Shown: piece after piece, positions 28,901-37,976 of the stretch
Numbering within the stretch: position 1 is the stretch's first letter
How the letters are laid out: the number at the start of each line of letters is the position of its first letter
Source: Frigoriglobus tundricola
Lineage (GTDB): Bacteria; Planctomycetota; Planctomycetia; Gemmatales; Gemmataceae
Reading direction: 5' to 3'
Length of the DNA: 64,000 nt
Assembly (NCBI RefSeq): GCF_013128195.2
Contig: NZ_CP053452.2
Coordinates: 8,866,001-8,930,000 of the forward strand
Made by a program: the position numbers and the translations under genes
The notes under the pieces: generated by a model
The model's input: the letters and a program-made list of their open reading frames with translations, nothing else
What the model was told of the DNA's origin: nothing
Database searches by the model: none

Positions 28901-31517
28901 CCTGGTTCGGCAGGAACGCGGCGGTAAGAACGACCTGTCCGATCGAGGCCGGCAGGCTCTGCCGCGCGCCGCGGAGGACCGCCCGCGGCGTACCGCTCGT
29001 CACCACGCCCGTGAGGATTTCGAGTAGTTGGAGCACGAGCGGGGCGGCGAGGACGCCGAGTGCCGCGAGCGCCCACGCCCACGCGGGCGCCGGCAGCACG
29101 GTCCAGCCGAGCGCGAGCAGGAGCACGACTCCGGCGGGGACGAGGCTGCGGCGCAGGTTGTCGAGAACCTTCCACCGCCCGAGCGCGGTCACCACGTTCG
29201 GCTCGCGGCCGGCGGGCGTCGGCACCGTCCGCCCGAGCCACGGGAGGAGCTGCCAGTCGCCGCGCACCCAGCGGTGCTCGCGCTTCGCGTAGGCGTGGTA
29301 CTTCGCCGGGAAGTCGTCGAACACCTCGACGTCCGTGACCAGCCCGCAGCGGGCGAAGTTCGACTCGATCAGGTCGTGGCTCAATACGGTGCTGTCGGGG
29401 AACGCGCGGCCGGCCGAGGCGTGGAACGCGTCCACATCGTACAGCCCCTTGCCCGTGAAGGTGCCCCACCCGAAGAGGTCCTGGTACACGTCCGACGACG
29501 CGCTGGAGTACGGGTCGATCCCCGCCGAGCCGGCGAAGACCCGCGCGAACCGGGACCGCAGGCCGGTCTTGTAGAGGAAGCTGACCCGCGGCTGGAGCAC
29601 GCCGTAGCCCGCCACGACGCGCCGGCCGTCGGTAGACAGTACCGGGCGGTTGAGCGGGTGCGCGAGCGTCGCCACGAGCCGGCGCGCCGCGTCCCGCGGC
29701 AGCACCGTGTCCGCGTCGAGCGTCAGCACGAATTTGGCTTCGAGCGCGGCCGCGTCGCCGGTCCGCACGGTGTAACTCGTGTCCGCCGCGCCGCGGAGGA
29801 GACGGTTAAACTCGTCGAGCTTGCCGCGCTTGCGCTCCCACCCCATCCACACCCCTTCGGAGGGGTTGAACAGGCGCTTGCGGTGGAACAGGAAGAACTT
29901 GTCCGGCCCGTTCCGGGCGTGTCTCCCGTTCAACCGACGGATTTCGTCGGCCGCGGCTTTGACGAGCGCCTCGTCGTCGGGCGCCGTCTCGCTCGGGGCG
30001 TCGGCCCAGTCGGTGAGCAGCGCGAACCGGAACTGGGGGTCCGGGTTGGCGAGGTAGTGCAGCTCCAGCCGCTCGCAGAGGGCCGTCACGCTCTCGGGCC
30101 GCGTGAGCATACCGGGAATGACGACGACCGTGCGCCAGTCGCCCGGGACGCCGGCCGCGAAATCGAGCTTCGGCAACACCCGCGGCGGCAACACGCGACA
30201 GACGAGTGCGTTCACCACGGCGACCGCGACCTCGCCGGCCGGCAAAAAAACCGCCAGGGCAACGAGCACGAGCAGCCCGGGGGCGGCCCCGGCGGCCGCA
30301 CACAGCCCCACTGCGAGCGCGACGAGTGCGGCGGTGACCAGCGCCAGCCCGCCGAAGTAAACGGTGTGAGGGTAGTCCGTGAGCGCCGTTCGCCAGCGGT
30401 CGCGGAACGGGAACCGGCACCCCAGTTCGCGGGCGAGCGCCGCGCGGCCCTCGGCCACGAGGTGGTAACCGACGTGCCGCTCACGGGGCGTCGTGCCCGC
30501 GGCGGCTCGCGCCACCGCCCGCCGGGCCACTTCCACCTCGTTTCGCTTCGCGGCTTTCGCCAACTGCTCAACGGCCCTGCGGTACCGGTCGCGGGTGGCG
30601 AGTTCCTGGCGCAGGTACACGCCGGTCGGTTCGGTCCGGAGGGCGTCTTCGACCAGGCTGGTCCGCTCGAAGAACGCGCTCCAGTCCACCGCGTTGAGCA
30701 ACCGCAGGCTGGTGACGCAGTTGCCGACGGACACCTGATTGGCCGCCTGGCGGCGGTGCTCGCGGCGCAAGACTTCGGTCAGGTCGCCCGCGACGTCCCA
30801 GACGATGGCCGGGGTCTCGCCGAGGTCGCGGACCGCCTGGTGCCAGCCGACCAGGAACGCGTCGGACGGGTCGGCCGGCAGCGGCGGCACGCGGCCGGTG
30901 GCCGCGCGCCGAACCCAGGCGACCGCCCGCTCCCGTTCGGACCGCGTGGTCAGCATCTGCCCGGCGAGCCGCCGGAGGTTCTCGAGGAGCGCCAGCCGCA
31001 GCATCGTGGGCACCGCCCACAATTCGCCGGTGGTGAGCGGCGTCACCTCCTGGTAGGCGCGGACGAATCGCAGCACCTGTGCGTCGTCAATGTGGCTGTC
31101 GGTGTGGGAGACGAGCGCGACGGCGAGCCCGTACACCCGCGGCAGCCCCGCCCACGCCCCGCCCCCGGCCACCGGTAGCTCGTCGGCGTACCCGCGCGGC
31201 AGGTCGGTTTTCACCTCGCGGAGCACGTCCTCGATTACAAAGAAGTTGTCGAGCAACCACTCCGCATCTGGCATCAGGGGTTCGGTCCGCGCCGTGGCCG
31301 CGGCCGCGTCGCGCGCCTGGCGGAGGACCGCGCCGTTGTCGCGGAGCCGGCGAAGGAGCGGGCGCGAACCGTGTGTCCCGGTCGCCCGTGTCGCCCGAGC
31401 CAGTGACCGGGCGAGGTCCGCAAGGTGGTCCGCGCCGAAAAGTTCCGCACGGAACGGCTCGTTCGGGTGAACACTGAGAGCGACGTGAGGAGGCGCGTCG
31501 GGGGGTGATAGTTCCAT
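22995..31517 (-). CDS. ndvB: Cyclic beta-1,2-glucan synthase-like protein (NdvB/Cgs type; GT84 plus GH94)
   Basis: This is a giant membrane protein of 2,840 residues, a typical length for NdvB/Cgs (about 2,830-2,870). Its members use UDP-glucose to build, cyclise and trim beta-1,2-glucan. The start FRAELFGADHLADLARSLA is the family N-terminus, so I choose the ATG at 31517 over the open frame to 31607. Membrane helices flank a glycosyltransferase domain with VVVIPGMLTRPESV, LTLDADTVLP and HRWVRGDWQ. The conserved segment RSYMAHHQGMAM follows. The C-terminal half is two GH94-like (phosphorylase) modules with the catalytic GDWNDGMNLVG and HPGYIKGYVPGTRENGGQ. The linkage type cannot be proved from sequence; other beta-glucans are possible. 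Confidence 0.9.
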   Translation of the reverse strand: MELSPPDAPPHVALSVHPNEPFRAELFGADHLADLARSLARATRATGTHGSRPLLRRLRDNGAVLRQARDAAAATARTEPLMPDAEWLLDNFFVIEDVLREVKTDLPRGYADELPVAGGGAWAGLPRVYGLAVALVSHTDSHIDDAQVLRFVRAYQEVTPLTTGELWAVPTMLRLALLENLRRLAGQMLTTRSERERAVAWVRRAATGRVPPLPADPSDAFLVGWHQAVRDLGETPAIVWDVAGDLTEVLRREHRRQAANQVSVGNCVTSLRLLNAVDWSAFFERTSLVEDALRTEPTGVYLRQELATRDRYRRAVEQLAKAAKRNEVEVARRAVARAAAGTTPRERHVGYHLVAEGRAALARELGCRFPFRDRWRTALTDYPHTVYFGGLALVTAALVALAVGLCAAAGAAPGLLVLVALAVFLPAGEVAVAVVNALVCRVLPPRVLPKLDFAAGVPGDWRTVVVIPGMLTRPESVTALCERLELHYLANPDPQFRFALLTDWADAPSETAPDDEALVKAAADEIRRLNGRHARNGPDKFFLFHRKRLFNPSEGVWMGWERKRGKLDEFNRLLRGAADTSYTVRTGDAAALEAKFVLTLDADTVLPRDAARRLVATLAHPLNRPVLSTDGRRVVAGYGVLQPRVSFLYKTGLRSRFARVFAGSAGIDPYSSASSDVYQDLFGWGTFTGKGLYDVDAFHASAGRAFPDSTVLSHDLIESNFARCGLVTDVEVFDDFPAKYHAYAKREHRWVRGDWQLLPWLGRTVPTPAGREPNVVTALGRWKVLDNLRRSLVPAGVVLLLALGWTVLPAPAWAWALAALGVLAAPLVLQLLEILTGVVTSGTPRAVLRGARQSLPASIGQVVLTAAFLPNQARLALDAIGRTLYRLVVSHRLMLEWETAAAAEARLGTGLRQFFQSMWPAVALAAVLGGLLAWVNPGALPAAAPWVLAWLLSPVVAWWVSRPLSVAEAPLTESDTAELRRTTRKTWRFFETFVTAEDNWLPPDNYQEDPKGVVAHRTSPTNKGLLFLSTLSAHDLGYIPLTGLVERVGRTLDTLDRMERYRGHFLNWYETTTLRALPPEYVSTVDSGNFLGCLLALKNGLLAKVDEPVPSPAAPGGLRDTLALAQESLPANTTDALRAHFASTPADLIGWADWLERAAKLAAELPVLTGDGAFWTRTLGEQVRGLRDELEVVCPWLPELRAVPPADRAAGPFTELNAPASVGHWAQRVPALRGELAGRPGTDALVAALERSAAGRLVAQLNGMARRANLFADAMDFRFLFNESRDLFSIGFNVSQDRLDSGHYDLLASEAALTSLLAVARGVVPRKHWFQLGRLATSAAGLPGLLSWGGTMFEYLMPRLLLDPPRGTMLDVAYKATVARQIEYGRETRVPWGVSESGFSVLSAEGDYQYQSFGVPGLGLKRGLGKDLVVAPYATLLATMIDAPAAVANFAALRAAGGEGAYGFYEAIDFTPDRLNKGERCRVVRSYMAHHQGMAMCAIANRLLNDAHCRRLDAEPAVRAVELLLQERVPLDAPEVRPPDVDFEGATPADAPAEMSRRLTTADTPAPRSHLLSNGNYTVMVTNAGSGYSKYQNLAMTRWRVDPTRDRHGTFLYVRVPATGKQWSAGHQPLGVRADEYEVVFSADKAEFRRRDGAIETRVEVAVAPDQDAEVRRVTVTNHDLRPQVVEVTSYLEIVLNDQRADVAHPAFGKLFLETEWVPQYDALLCRRRPRAANQKPMFAVHVASGDESVSRPTEHETDRAKFLGRRRTPSNPEALTGRLSGTVGPVLDPVFALRKTVRLPAGGSATLAFVTAVSQTREAALGLADHYHVPSAVDRAFDLAWARSRVELRHLGISPAESHVFQRLAGHVLFPPAALRASIAVRDNRQGQPGLWRFGISGDLPILAVCVSDGDGLPLARQALKAHAFWRGRGFTVDLVLLADRPASYREELYQDLAALVRSSDSRDVIDKPGGVFVRKVQPGSEDRTLLLAAARVVLYGDHGTLADQTDVVARGRRLPADLVPTRPGEPEVADRPRIAGLTFFNGTGGFTPDAREYVVTGTPPAPWANVIANPAVGCLATDSGAGYTWAGNSQANRLTPWTNDPVSDPPAEVVYLRDEETGHFWTPTPRPKGGPADVRHGPGYTSYSADRDGLATELTVFVPVADPVKVLRLRVTNRSGRPRRLSAAFLAEWVLGTTRDETAPFIVTEIDAGSGALLARCAFNNDFGAAVAFADTNLRPRTVSGDRGEFLGRNRGPANPAAMRRVGLSDHTGAALDPCGALMGRFDLQTGAAVEVVFVLGQAPDAQTAVRLATQYRDPARADAALREVVAAWDRRLSVVRVRTPEPALDALVNRWLPYQVLSCRVWGRSALYQSGGAYGFRDQLQDVMALLYAEPGEARAQILRAAARQFPEGDVQHWWHPPSGRGVRTRFSDDFLWLPYAVARYVTVTGDAKILEEEVPYLRGPALKPEEQEEYFQPDVTDQPQTLYDHCRRAFAHGWKLGSHGLPLMGCGDWNDGMNLVGVGGKGESVWVAWFQVLVRTAFAAVAESRDDAETAKSLRAEVEQLLTAIEAHAWDGEWYLRAWFDDGTPIGSRASEECRIDSLPQTWAVISGAGDPARSRQAVEAAVKYLVDRDARLVKLFEPPFDKGPLHPGYIKGYVPGTRENGGQYTHAAIWLVQALAGLGRGGEALAVWNMLNPLSHAETPDGVARYKVEPYVVAADVYGLPPHVGRGGWTWYTGSAAWLYRAALETLLGFTKRGHDLSFDPRIPAGWTGFEVEYRHGSTLYHCRIENPRGVESGVAETWLDGNRLPKNTIPLNDDGREHTVRVILGNGNEDPGKI

Positions 31518-31882
31518 TCGGGGCACGTTCCTCGCATAGTTCTGGTAGGATTTCGTTGTGAGCAAACTCAGTGCCGTCCGCCGATGGCCCCTCCCCTCCG
31601 ATCTCACTCGGTCGTTAGTAGACGGAACGATTGCGCGCCCCGCGAGCCATCACTGCGTGGTGCGAACTGCCACACACGGCAAGAAAAGCCGGTCGCTCTG
31701 ATGTTTACGGCGCGAGGGTTGCTAGCTGCCTAGCCGACGTCGCGAGTGACGTTTGATTCCGTCGGACCCGCAGCTCGGTCCGATCGCCGACACGAGTCGT
31801 GATCCGACCTTTAGGCCCTATTCACGAAAATTGAGAACTTCGACGCCGAGCCTTCGGTTCGGGCCGTGGAGATCAGACGCTC
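31518..31882. other. Divergent intergenic region
   Basis: This 365-base gap lies between the glucan synthase gene (minus) and the HEAT-repeat gene (plus) and must hold promoters for both. I see no clear consensus promoter, hairpin or small gene in it. Confidence 0.4.
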
Positions 31883-34800
31883 ATGAACCCGAAGTGGCTC
31901 GTCCGGCTCGATCAGGAGGTCTCCTCGTATTCGATTCTGGTCTCCCTCGTCGTCGTCGCGCTCCTCGCCGGCGCCATCGAACGGTCCGGGCTGCTGGGGT
32001 GGGCGCTCGGACTCTTCGGGAGCTTCACCCGTTGGGGGATACGAACCGGGTTTCGGGTCTGGGAGCGGTGCCTGTCCTGGGCGACCTGGTGGGTGTATCT
32101 CGTCGCCACACTCGTGCTAATCACCGTTGGTGCTCTCGTCGGGCACAGCCTCCCGGGCGTCAGCCTCGCCTGCGCGGCACTGACTCTGGCGATGGGCATG
32201 GTAACGTGTCTGGCGTACATGTTCATCGACATCGAGCGGTACGAAGTCGAACGCGGCCGGAAGGCGGTCCACAACCCGATGAAGGGCCAGGACCTGGCCC
32301 CGAACGTGGCCCGGTACGGGCACCGGGTCGGGGTGCCGCTCCTAGTCGCCGCGGCCGCCGGGGTGATCGGCGGCTTCACGCTCTTGAACGAGGGCGCTTA
32401 CGAGACGATCGGCCGCGACTGGTACCTGACCGAAGAAGACAGCCGGCCGGGGTTCGCGGACTTCCTCACGTACTCACTGATCAACCTGTTGAGCCTGGTG
32501 GACGTGCTCAACCTGGCCGATTCCCACCGCCTGCTGCACGCCGCGTTCGTGAAAAAGGGGGACTGGCCGGCCGCTGTCATGCAAGCCGCGTTCCGGTCGT
32601 TCTTCACCCTGATCCTGCTCCAACAGGTGTTCGCGTCGGTCCGCCAGGGGCGCCTCCTCTCCGAAACGATCGCGGACTTCTGGAGCCCCCACGAACCGAT
32701 CCACGATCGCGCGCGCAACGCCCTGCCCCAGTTCGGCGCAGCGGCGATCGGGCCGATCCTCGTCTCCCTGCGCGAGATGACGGCGCTCACCAAGGAGCAA
32801 CGGGACCAGTTGCCCCTCGTACTCGCTGCGATCGGGCCGTCAACGATACCCATGCTGGTCCGGCACCTGACCGACCCGCACGAACACGTTCGCGCCGTCG
32901 CCGCGGGCGCGCTGGGCCTGCTTCGCACCGGTGACGTCGCCCCGCAGCTCGCGGCCCTGGTCGGAGATCCGAGTGACCTCGTCCGCACGAGCGCGGTCGA
33001 GGCCCTCGGGTCGATCGCGGCGGGAGCGGCGCGGGCGGAACGGGCGCGACACATCCGCGTGCGGCGCCGGAGCGGGGGCCGCTGGCCGTTCTTACGCATC
33101 GGACAGCCGGAGGTTCCAATCGAAAACCCGACCGCCGTCGCTGTCGCCGCACTTCAACAGGCGCTGGGCGACGATCTCGCGGCGGTGCGTAGCGCCGCGG
33201 CGACCGCACTCGGCGACGCCGGGAGCGCGGCCGCAGGCGCGGCCGACGCGCTCGCGGTCCTGCTGCACGACGCGGACGAAACGGTGCGCTGCCGCGCGGC
33301 GGAAGCGCTCGGGTTGGTCGGCGGGTCGCCCGATGCCCTGACGCCCGGACTCGAGGACACCTCCGCGCCGGTCCGGGCGGCGGCCGCGCGGGGGCTGAAG
33401 TCGCTGGGCCGACGGGCCAGCGGGGCGGTCACGCGGCTCGCGGAACTGCTCCAGGACCGCGACGAGACCGTCCGCACCGCCGCGGCCGAGGCCCTGAACG
33501 CGATCGGGCCGCTGTCCAACGGCGCCACCCACAAACTGGCCGAAGGATTGTCCAGCCCGGACACCGAGGTTCGTGCCCAGGCCGCCGAAGCGCTCGGAAC
33601 GGTGGACGCGCCCGCCGAACACGCCGCCCCTCATCTGGTCGGGGCGCTGGCGGACGGCAACGACGTCGTTCGCGCAAAAGCCGTGGAGGCGCTCGGGAAA
33701 ATCGGCGAGGCGGCCGCCGACGTCGCCGTGCCCGGCCTGGTCAGGGCCTTACGCGATAAGGACAGTTGGGTCAGCGCGCGCTGGCGGCCGAGGCGCTCGG
33801 TGAAATGGGTGTCGGCGGGAGTAGTTCCGGGCCTCGTCCGCGCCCTGGGGCACGTCAACCCGCAGGTCCGGGCGAACTCGGCCGAGGCCCTCGGCAAGTT
33901 GGGCGCCGCCGCCGCGTCGCGCGGGCCGCGCTCGAACGGGCCGTCACCGACGAGGACGGCGGCGTCCGCGCCCGGGCGGCGCGGGGGCGCTCGGCGCCAT
34001 CGGCCCGCCCACGCTCTCGACCGTTCAGCTCGTGAGGTCCGCGATCACGGACCCCGACCCGGTCGTGCGAGCCGGCGGGGCGGCCGCCGTCGGTGCGTGG
34101 GCCGCCCCGCCGGCCGACGTTCTGGAAGACTTGCTCCCGCTCGTTCGCGACCCGAACGACGAGGTGAAGATTCAGGTGTGTGAAGTTCTTTCCGGGTGGT
34201 CGGGGGGAACGGAACGGGTCGTCGAAGGTCTCTGCCAGGCGCTCGCCGAGGACGACAGTGCATGGGTACAATCGTCGGCCGCGCTGGCGCTGGGCCGGAT
34301 CGGTACTGGTGCCGCTCGTGCCGGACCAGCGCTCCTGCGGGCCGCCCAGACCGGCGAGGCCGGGGTCCGGGAGCAGGCGATGCGGGCGCTCGTGATGATC
34401 CAACCGCCCGAGGCGACAGAGGCCTTCACGTCCGGACTGGCCGACGCGACCGCCGAAGTGCGAATGGTGGCATCGGCCGGGTGGATGAAGGCGGAAGCCG
34501 TCCCCGCGTCCGCCGGTCCGGCTCTGGTCGAAGCGCTTCGAGACCCCGAACCACAAGTGCGGGCCAACGCCGCGCACGCCCTGGCCCGATTGGAGGAGCT
34601 GCCGACCGGTGCCGTAACGGCGCTCCGTGAGTGCGCGGGTGACCCGAACGACGGCCTCCGATTAAACGCCGCCCTCGCCCTGCGACAGGCCCCATCGGCC
34701 GAAGCCGCGGACCTGATGGAACACCTGCTGAACGACCCGAACGTGCGTGTGCGACTGGTTGCCGCGGGCGCGATCCTCAGCGTAACACCCACCCACCCGC

Positions 34801-34949
34801 ACGCGGCGGAAGTAGTTCTCGCAGCGACCGACGATCAGTCCCCGCGTGTGCGCCAGGCAGTCGAAGAATTGCTTCCGCTCATTCCCAAAGAACCGGCCGG
34901 CTCCGACGCGAGCAAGGGAGAGGCGCCACTCGCCCCAACCGGCATGTAA
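31883..34949 (+). pseudogene. Membrane-anchored HEAT-repeat protein gene with several frameshifts
   Basis: The first 230 residues hold four to five membrane helices (SYSILVSLVVVALLAG, WWVYLVATLVLITVG and others). They are followed by about 20 HEAT repeats of about 30 residues, with repeated phrases such as VRAAAARGLKSLG, VRTAAAEALNAIG and VRAKAVEALGKIG. The repeat pattern jumps frame at about 33775, returns at about 33825, jumps again near 33920 and a fourth time near 33985, and finishes in a third frame at 34949. Each jump restores a normal HEAT consensus (for example ALAAEALGEMG and GALGAIGPPTLS), so these are small insertions or deletions in one original gene of about 1,020 residues. It may be dead, or the sequence here may contain errors. 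The role was presumably protein interaction at the membrane. Confidence 0.75.
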
Positions 34950-34966
34950 CCGGCAAAAGGCTTCAG

Positions 34967-35102
34967 GACCTACCCCGGCCCCCTCCCCGAAGGGCAGGGG
35001 TGAACGCGAGCGAAGCCTCCTCGGATCCTCCGAAGGCATCGGAATTCCGAAGGTCTTGTTCCTACCCCTTCCCTTCAGGCAGGGGGCCGGGCGGGTAGGT
35101 CG
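34967..35102. repeat. Imperfect palindromic intergenic element (MITE-like)
   Basis: The left arm GACCTACCCCGGCCCCCT (34967 on) matches the complement of the right arm CAGGGGGCCGGGCGGGTAGGTC (ending 35102). The match continues inward with gaps for about 40 bases (CGAAGGGCAGGGG against CTGAAGGGAAGGGG). It lies just after the HEAT gene and could act as a terminator. Its size and form suggest a small mobile or REP-type element. Confidence 0.6.
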
Positions 35103-35136
35103 TCTCCGCCGGCCGCGTTCTCAAGGAGAATGCGCC

Positions 35137-35469
35137 TCACACGCGACCGTCCCGGACCTCCGGCGGCACGCGGACCGAACCACCGTGGCGGCCAATCGCA
35201 CCGAGGACGCCCGGCACGTCGCACGTCTGACAGGACACCACCACCAGCCACCGGCCCGCGCGCAACTCGCCCTCGTAGTACGCGCCGGCCTCCTCTGGTA
35301 CACCCGCCTCTTTGAGACCGCTGGCACAGTCGTGTGCGGCGCCGGCCCCGGAGACGATGTGAACGCGCTCCTCGTCGTGTCCGTCAGCGAGGAGGTGGTG
35401 CACGGCCCGGTCCGCGCGTTCGGGCAGATCGAATACCGCGACCAGGGTGCGGAAGTCGTGTGCGTCCAT
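35137..35469 (-). CDS. YflT-like general stress protein
   Basis: This 110-residue soluble protein begins MDAHDFRTLVAVFDLPERAD, the ferredoxin-like fold of the YflT/GSP17M domain (heat-induced stress protein N-terminal). This is followed by AVHHLLADGHDEERVHIVSG and a glycine-containing tail with RWLVVVSCQT. GAGG lies six bases before the ATG at 35469, which I prefer to the longer frame open to 35577. Members are induced by general stress and have no known catalytic role. A weak sigma-54-like element at 35521-35536 lies 51 nt upstream. Confidence 0.7.
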   Translation of the reverse strand: MDAHDFRTLVAVFDLPERADRAVHHLLADGHDEERVHIVSGAGAAHDCASGLKEAGVPEEAGAYYEGELRAGRWLVVVSCQTCDVPGVLGAIGRHGGSVRVPPEVRDGRV

Positions 35470-35520
35470 CTCGACCTCGTATGAAGGTGCGGCGCGACTG
35501 CGCGGCGCGGTCGAAAGGGC

Positions 35521-35536
35521 TGCACACGCCGGGCCG
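35521..35536 (-). promoter_or_regulatory. Weak sigma-54-like element
   Basis: CGGCCC-N5-GTGCA keeps the GG-N10-GC spacing but differs from consensus at three conserved bases. It is listed because its distance to the start codon (51 nt) equals that of the strong element at 13753. Confidence 0.25.
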
Positions 35537-35736
35537 ATGCCCGAAACTCGAACGCCCCCGGGTTTATCGTTGGCCACCCCAAATGGGCACGAGGTCGCCT
35601 AGCTTCGGCCACTTAGCCCGTCTATGCTATCTTTTCATAGGACCGTTTCCCCAACAGCCGTACACGGTGACTTCTCGCGCGGGTGTCCGCTGAGTTCCGA
35701 CCGGCACCGAGCCCCATTTCTCAACGAGCTGTTTTC

Positions 35737-37341
35737 ATGAGCACCAAACCCGCCCTCTTGCGCGCCGAGCCGCACGCCACACTGGGGGCGGTGGTTCTGC
35801 GGGACGCGGGTGTGATCGTCGAACGGTGGGCGCGCCGCTCCGTCGAGGAACAGCCGTCCGCGCGGCGGGTCCATCACGAGGCCCTGCTCGACCACTTTCC
35901 GACGTTCCTTTGGGAACTCGGCCGCGGGTTGGCCGATGCGCGAGAGGAAGACTCGTTCCGCCACTGCCGCCCGGCGGACGTCCACGGCGACCAGCGGTGG
36001 GAGGCCGGGTGGTCGGTCGGGGAAGTGGTCCGCGACTACCAACTGCTCCGCGTCGTGCTGGTGGAACACCTGGACGAGGCGCTCGGCCGCGCGCTGACCA
36101 CGCGCGAGGCGCAGGCGATCGGCGTGTACATCGACGACGCCATTGCCGCGAGCGTTTCGGCCTACGCGGCGTGCCAGGCGGCCGCGCAGCGCCCGGCGGA
36201 GGTGCGGCAGAGGGTGCCGGGCGCCGCGCGCGACGAGCTCCTCGGGGTGATGGGCGTGCTGGGGCACGAGTTGCGGAACCCGATGGCGCCGCTCGGGAAC
36301 GCGCTCCAGATCCTGAAGGTCGCGGCCGCCGACCCCACCGCGGTGGAACGCGCCCGGGCACTCATGGAGCGACAGCTCCGCGTGATGACGCGTCTGGTGG
36401 ACGACCTCATGGACCTGCCGCGCCTGGGCCGGGGGAAAATGGGGCTCAAGACCGAGCGCCTCGACCTCTCGGCTCTCGTTAGGGACGCCGCGAACGACCG
36501 GCGGCCGGCGTTCGAGGCCGCGGGTATCGCCCTTACCGTCGCCCTCCCCGCAGAGCCGCTCCGGACCACCGGGGACGCGGCGCGGTTGAGCCAGGTGTTC
36601 GGCAACCTCCTCGGTAACGCGCTGAAGTTCACCGACCGCGGCGGCGCGGTTCACGTTCGGCTCTCGCGGGACGACGTCGGAAAGGTGGCCACCTTTTCTG
36701 TCAAAGATTCCGGGGTCGGGATCGACCCGAGCATTCTGGAACAAGTGTTCGAGCCCTTCGTTCAGGCCGACCGCTCGGTCGAGCGCAGCCGGGGCGGTCT
36801 CGGGTTGGGGCTCGCCCTGGTCAAGGGGCTCGTCGAGTTGCACGGCGGGACCGTCCGGGCGGCCAGCGCCGGCGCCGGGACGGGCACCGAAGTGACCGTC
36901 GAACTCCCGCTCATCGACCTCGACGCGCGGGCGCCGCGTGCGAACGCGGGCGCAGCGCCGAAGGGGCCGGCTCGCCGCGTCCTGGTCATCGAGGACAACG
37001 TGGATTCGGCAGAAAGCTTGCAGATGTATCTGGAACTGCTCGGGCACGAGGTGGCGGTCGCGCACTCGGGTACCGATGGAGTGCGAACCGCCGAGACCGC
37101 TGTCCCCGACGTGATCGTGTGCGACATCGGGCTCCCCGGGATGAGCGGGCACGCGGTCTGTGCCCGACTGAAGACCCGCCCCGCGTTCGCGCGAACCCTG
37201 TTCGTGGCCCTCTCGGGCCACGCCGCGGACGGCCCCGAACTCGACCCGAGCGGCAACGGGTTCGATCTCTATTTGCTGAAACCGGTGGACCCGAAACAAC
37301 TCGCGGAGGTGATCGCCGGTGCCGGTGCGAACAATCAGTGA
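35737..37341 (+). CDS. Hybrid histidine kinase with RsbR-type N-terminus and receiver
   Basis: This 534-residue cytoplasmic hybrid kinase has no membrane helix. Residues 10-160 resemble the RsbRD N-terminal sensor fold (DAGVIVERWARRSV, WSVGEVVRDYQLLR). HisKA has its histidine in GVLGHELRNPMAPLGNA. HATPase_c has GNLLGNALKFTDR, KDSGVGIDP and RGGLGLGLALVKG. The C-terminal receiver has VLVIEDNVDSAES, CDIGLPGMSG and LLKPVDP. It should autophosphorylate and pass phosphate to its own receiver. The ATG at 35737 is used because the domain begins there and the upstream frame is atypical. It ends convergently with a response regulator gene, overlapping by 7 bases; the two may work as a pair. Confidence 0.88.
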   Translation: MSTKPALLRAEPHATLGAVVLRDAGVIVERWARRSVEEQPSARRVHHEALLDHFPTFLWELGRGLADAREEDSFRHCRPADVHGDQRWEAGWSVGEVVRDYQLLRVVLVEHLDEALGRALTTREAQAIGVYIDDAIAASVSAYAACQAAAQRPAEVRQRVPGAARDELLGVMGVLGHELRNPMAPLGNALQILKVAAADPTAVERARALMERQLRVMTRLVDDLMDLPRLGRGKMGLKTERLDLSALVRDAANDRRPAFEAAGIALTVALPAEPLRTTGDAARLSQVFGNLLGNALKFTDRGGAVHVRLSRDDVGKVATFSVKDSGVGIDPSILEQVFEPFVQADRSVERSRGGLGLGLALVKGLVELHGGTVRAASAGAGTGTEVTVELPLIDLDARAPRANAGAAPKGPARRVLVIEDNVDSAESLQMYLELLGHEVAVAHSGTDGVRTAETAVPDVIVCDIGLPGMSGHAVCARLKTRPAFARTLFVALSGHAADGPELDPSGNGFDLYLLKPVDPKQLAEVIAGAGANNQ

Positions 37342-37763
37342 CCCCGCTGAACCCGCTTCGAGACGCCCTCGGCCCGACCGAGGGCGTGCTCGATGTCGGA
37401 CAGGATCGCCGAGAGTTCGCTCCAATCGACGGGCTTAACGAGGTGCCGATCGAACCCGGCGGTGGTGGTCATTTCCCGCGCCGCGTCCGTGCCGTTGGCG
37501 GTGACCGCAATCAAAAAGACCGGCCGGGACCGGCGCCACTGGCGGAGGCGCTCGGCCAGTTCGCACCCGCTCATCCCCGGCATGTTAAAGTCGATCAGGC
37601 ACACGTCCGGTGAAAAGCGCAGCGCCTCGGCAAGGGCCGAGGGGCCGTCGTAACACACCGCGACCTCGCAGCCGTAGAGTTCCAACAGGACCGCCGCCGA
37701 GTCGGCCGCGTCCTGGTTGTCGTCCACGCACATCACTCGGAGTGGCACGGCTTCCACATTCAC
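37335..37763 (-). CDS. Single-domain response regulator
   Basis: This 142-residue receiver has the acidic pair in VMCVDDNQDAADSAAVLL, the phosphoacceptor in CLIDFNMPGMSG, the switch threonine in IAVTANG and the lysine in HLVKPVD. It has no output domain, so it probably acts by phosphotransfer or protein contact. It is convergent with the hybrid kinase and overlaps its 3' end. It closely resembles the receiver fused to the kinase at 40127 in style (DDNxDAADS). Confidence 0.88.
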   Translation of the reverse strand: MNVEAVPLRVMCVDDNQDAADSAAVLLELYGCEVAVCYDGPSALAEALRFSPDVCLIDFNMPGMSGCELAERLRQWRRSRPVFLIAVTANGTDAAREMTTTAGFDRHLVKPVDWSELSAILSDIEHALGRAEGVSKRVQRGH

Positions 37764-37925
37764 TGCTCCCGATCCTCGGTCCGACTGCCCGCTGCCGCAC
37801 TCGCACCGCGGGTCGAATTACGCACGCTCGAACTCGTCGTTCGGAACTCACCTGCGCGACACAAAATAAATAAAAGGTGTTACAATCGATCGACCCACTC
37901 GCGGTTCGGGCGCCATCAACACGCA

Positions 37926-37952
37926 GGGCCGACACCGCGATGGTGTCGGCCC
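37926..37952 (-). terminator. Hairpin terminator after the DUF1328 gene
   Basis: GGGCCGACACC (37926-37936) and its exact complement (37942-37952) form an 11-bp stem with a 5-base loop, 25 bases beyond the stop codon of the DUF1328 gene. Confidence 0.75.
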
Positions 37953-37976
37953 CTGAAGCGTGACGCACCGAACACG

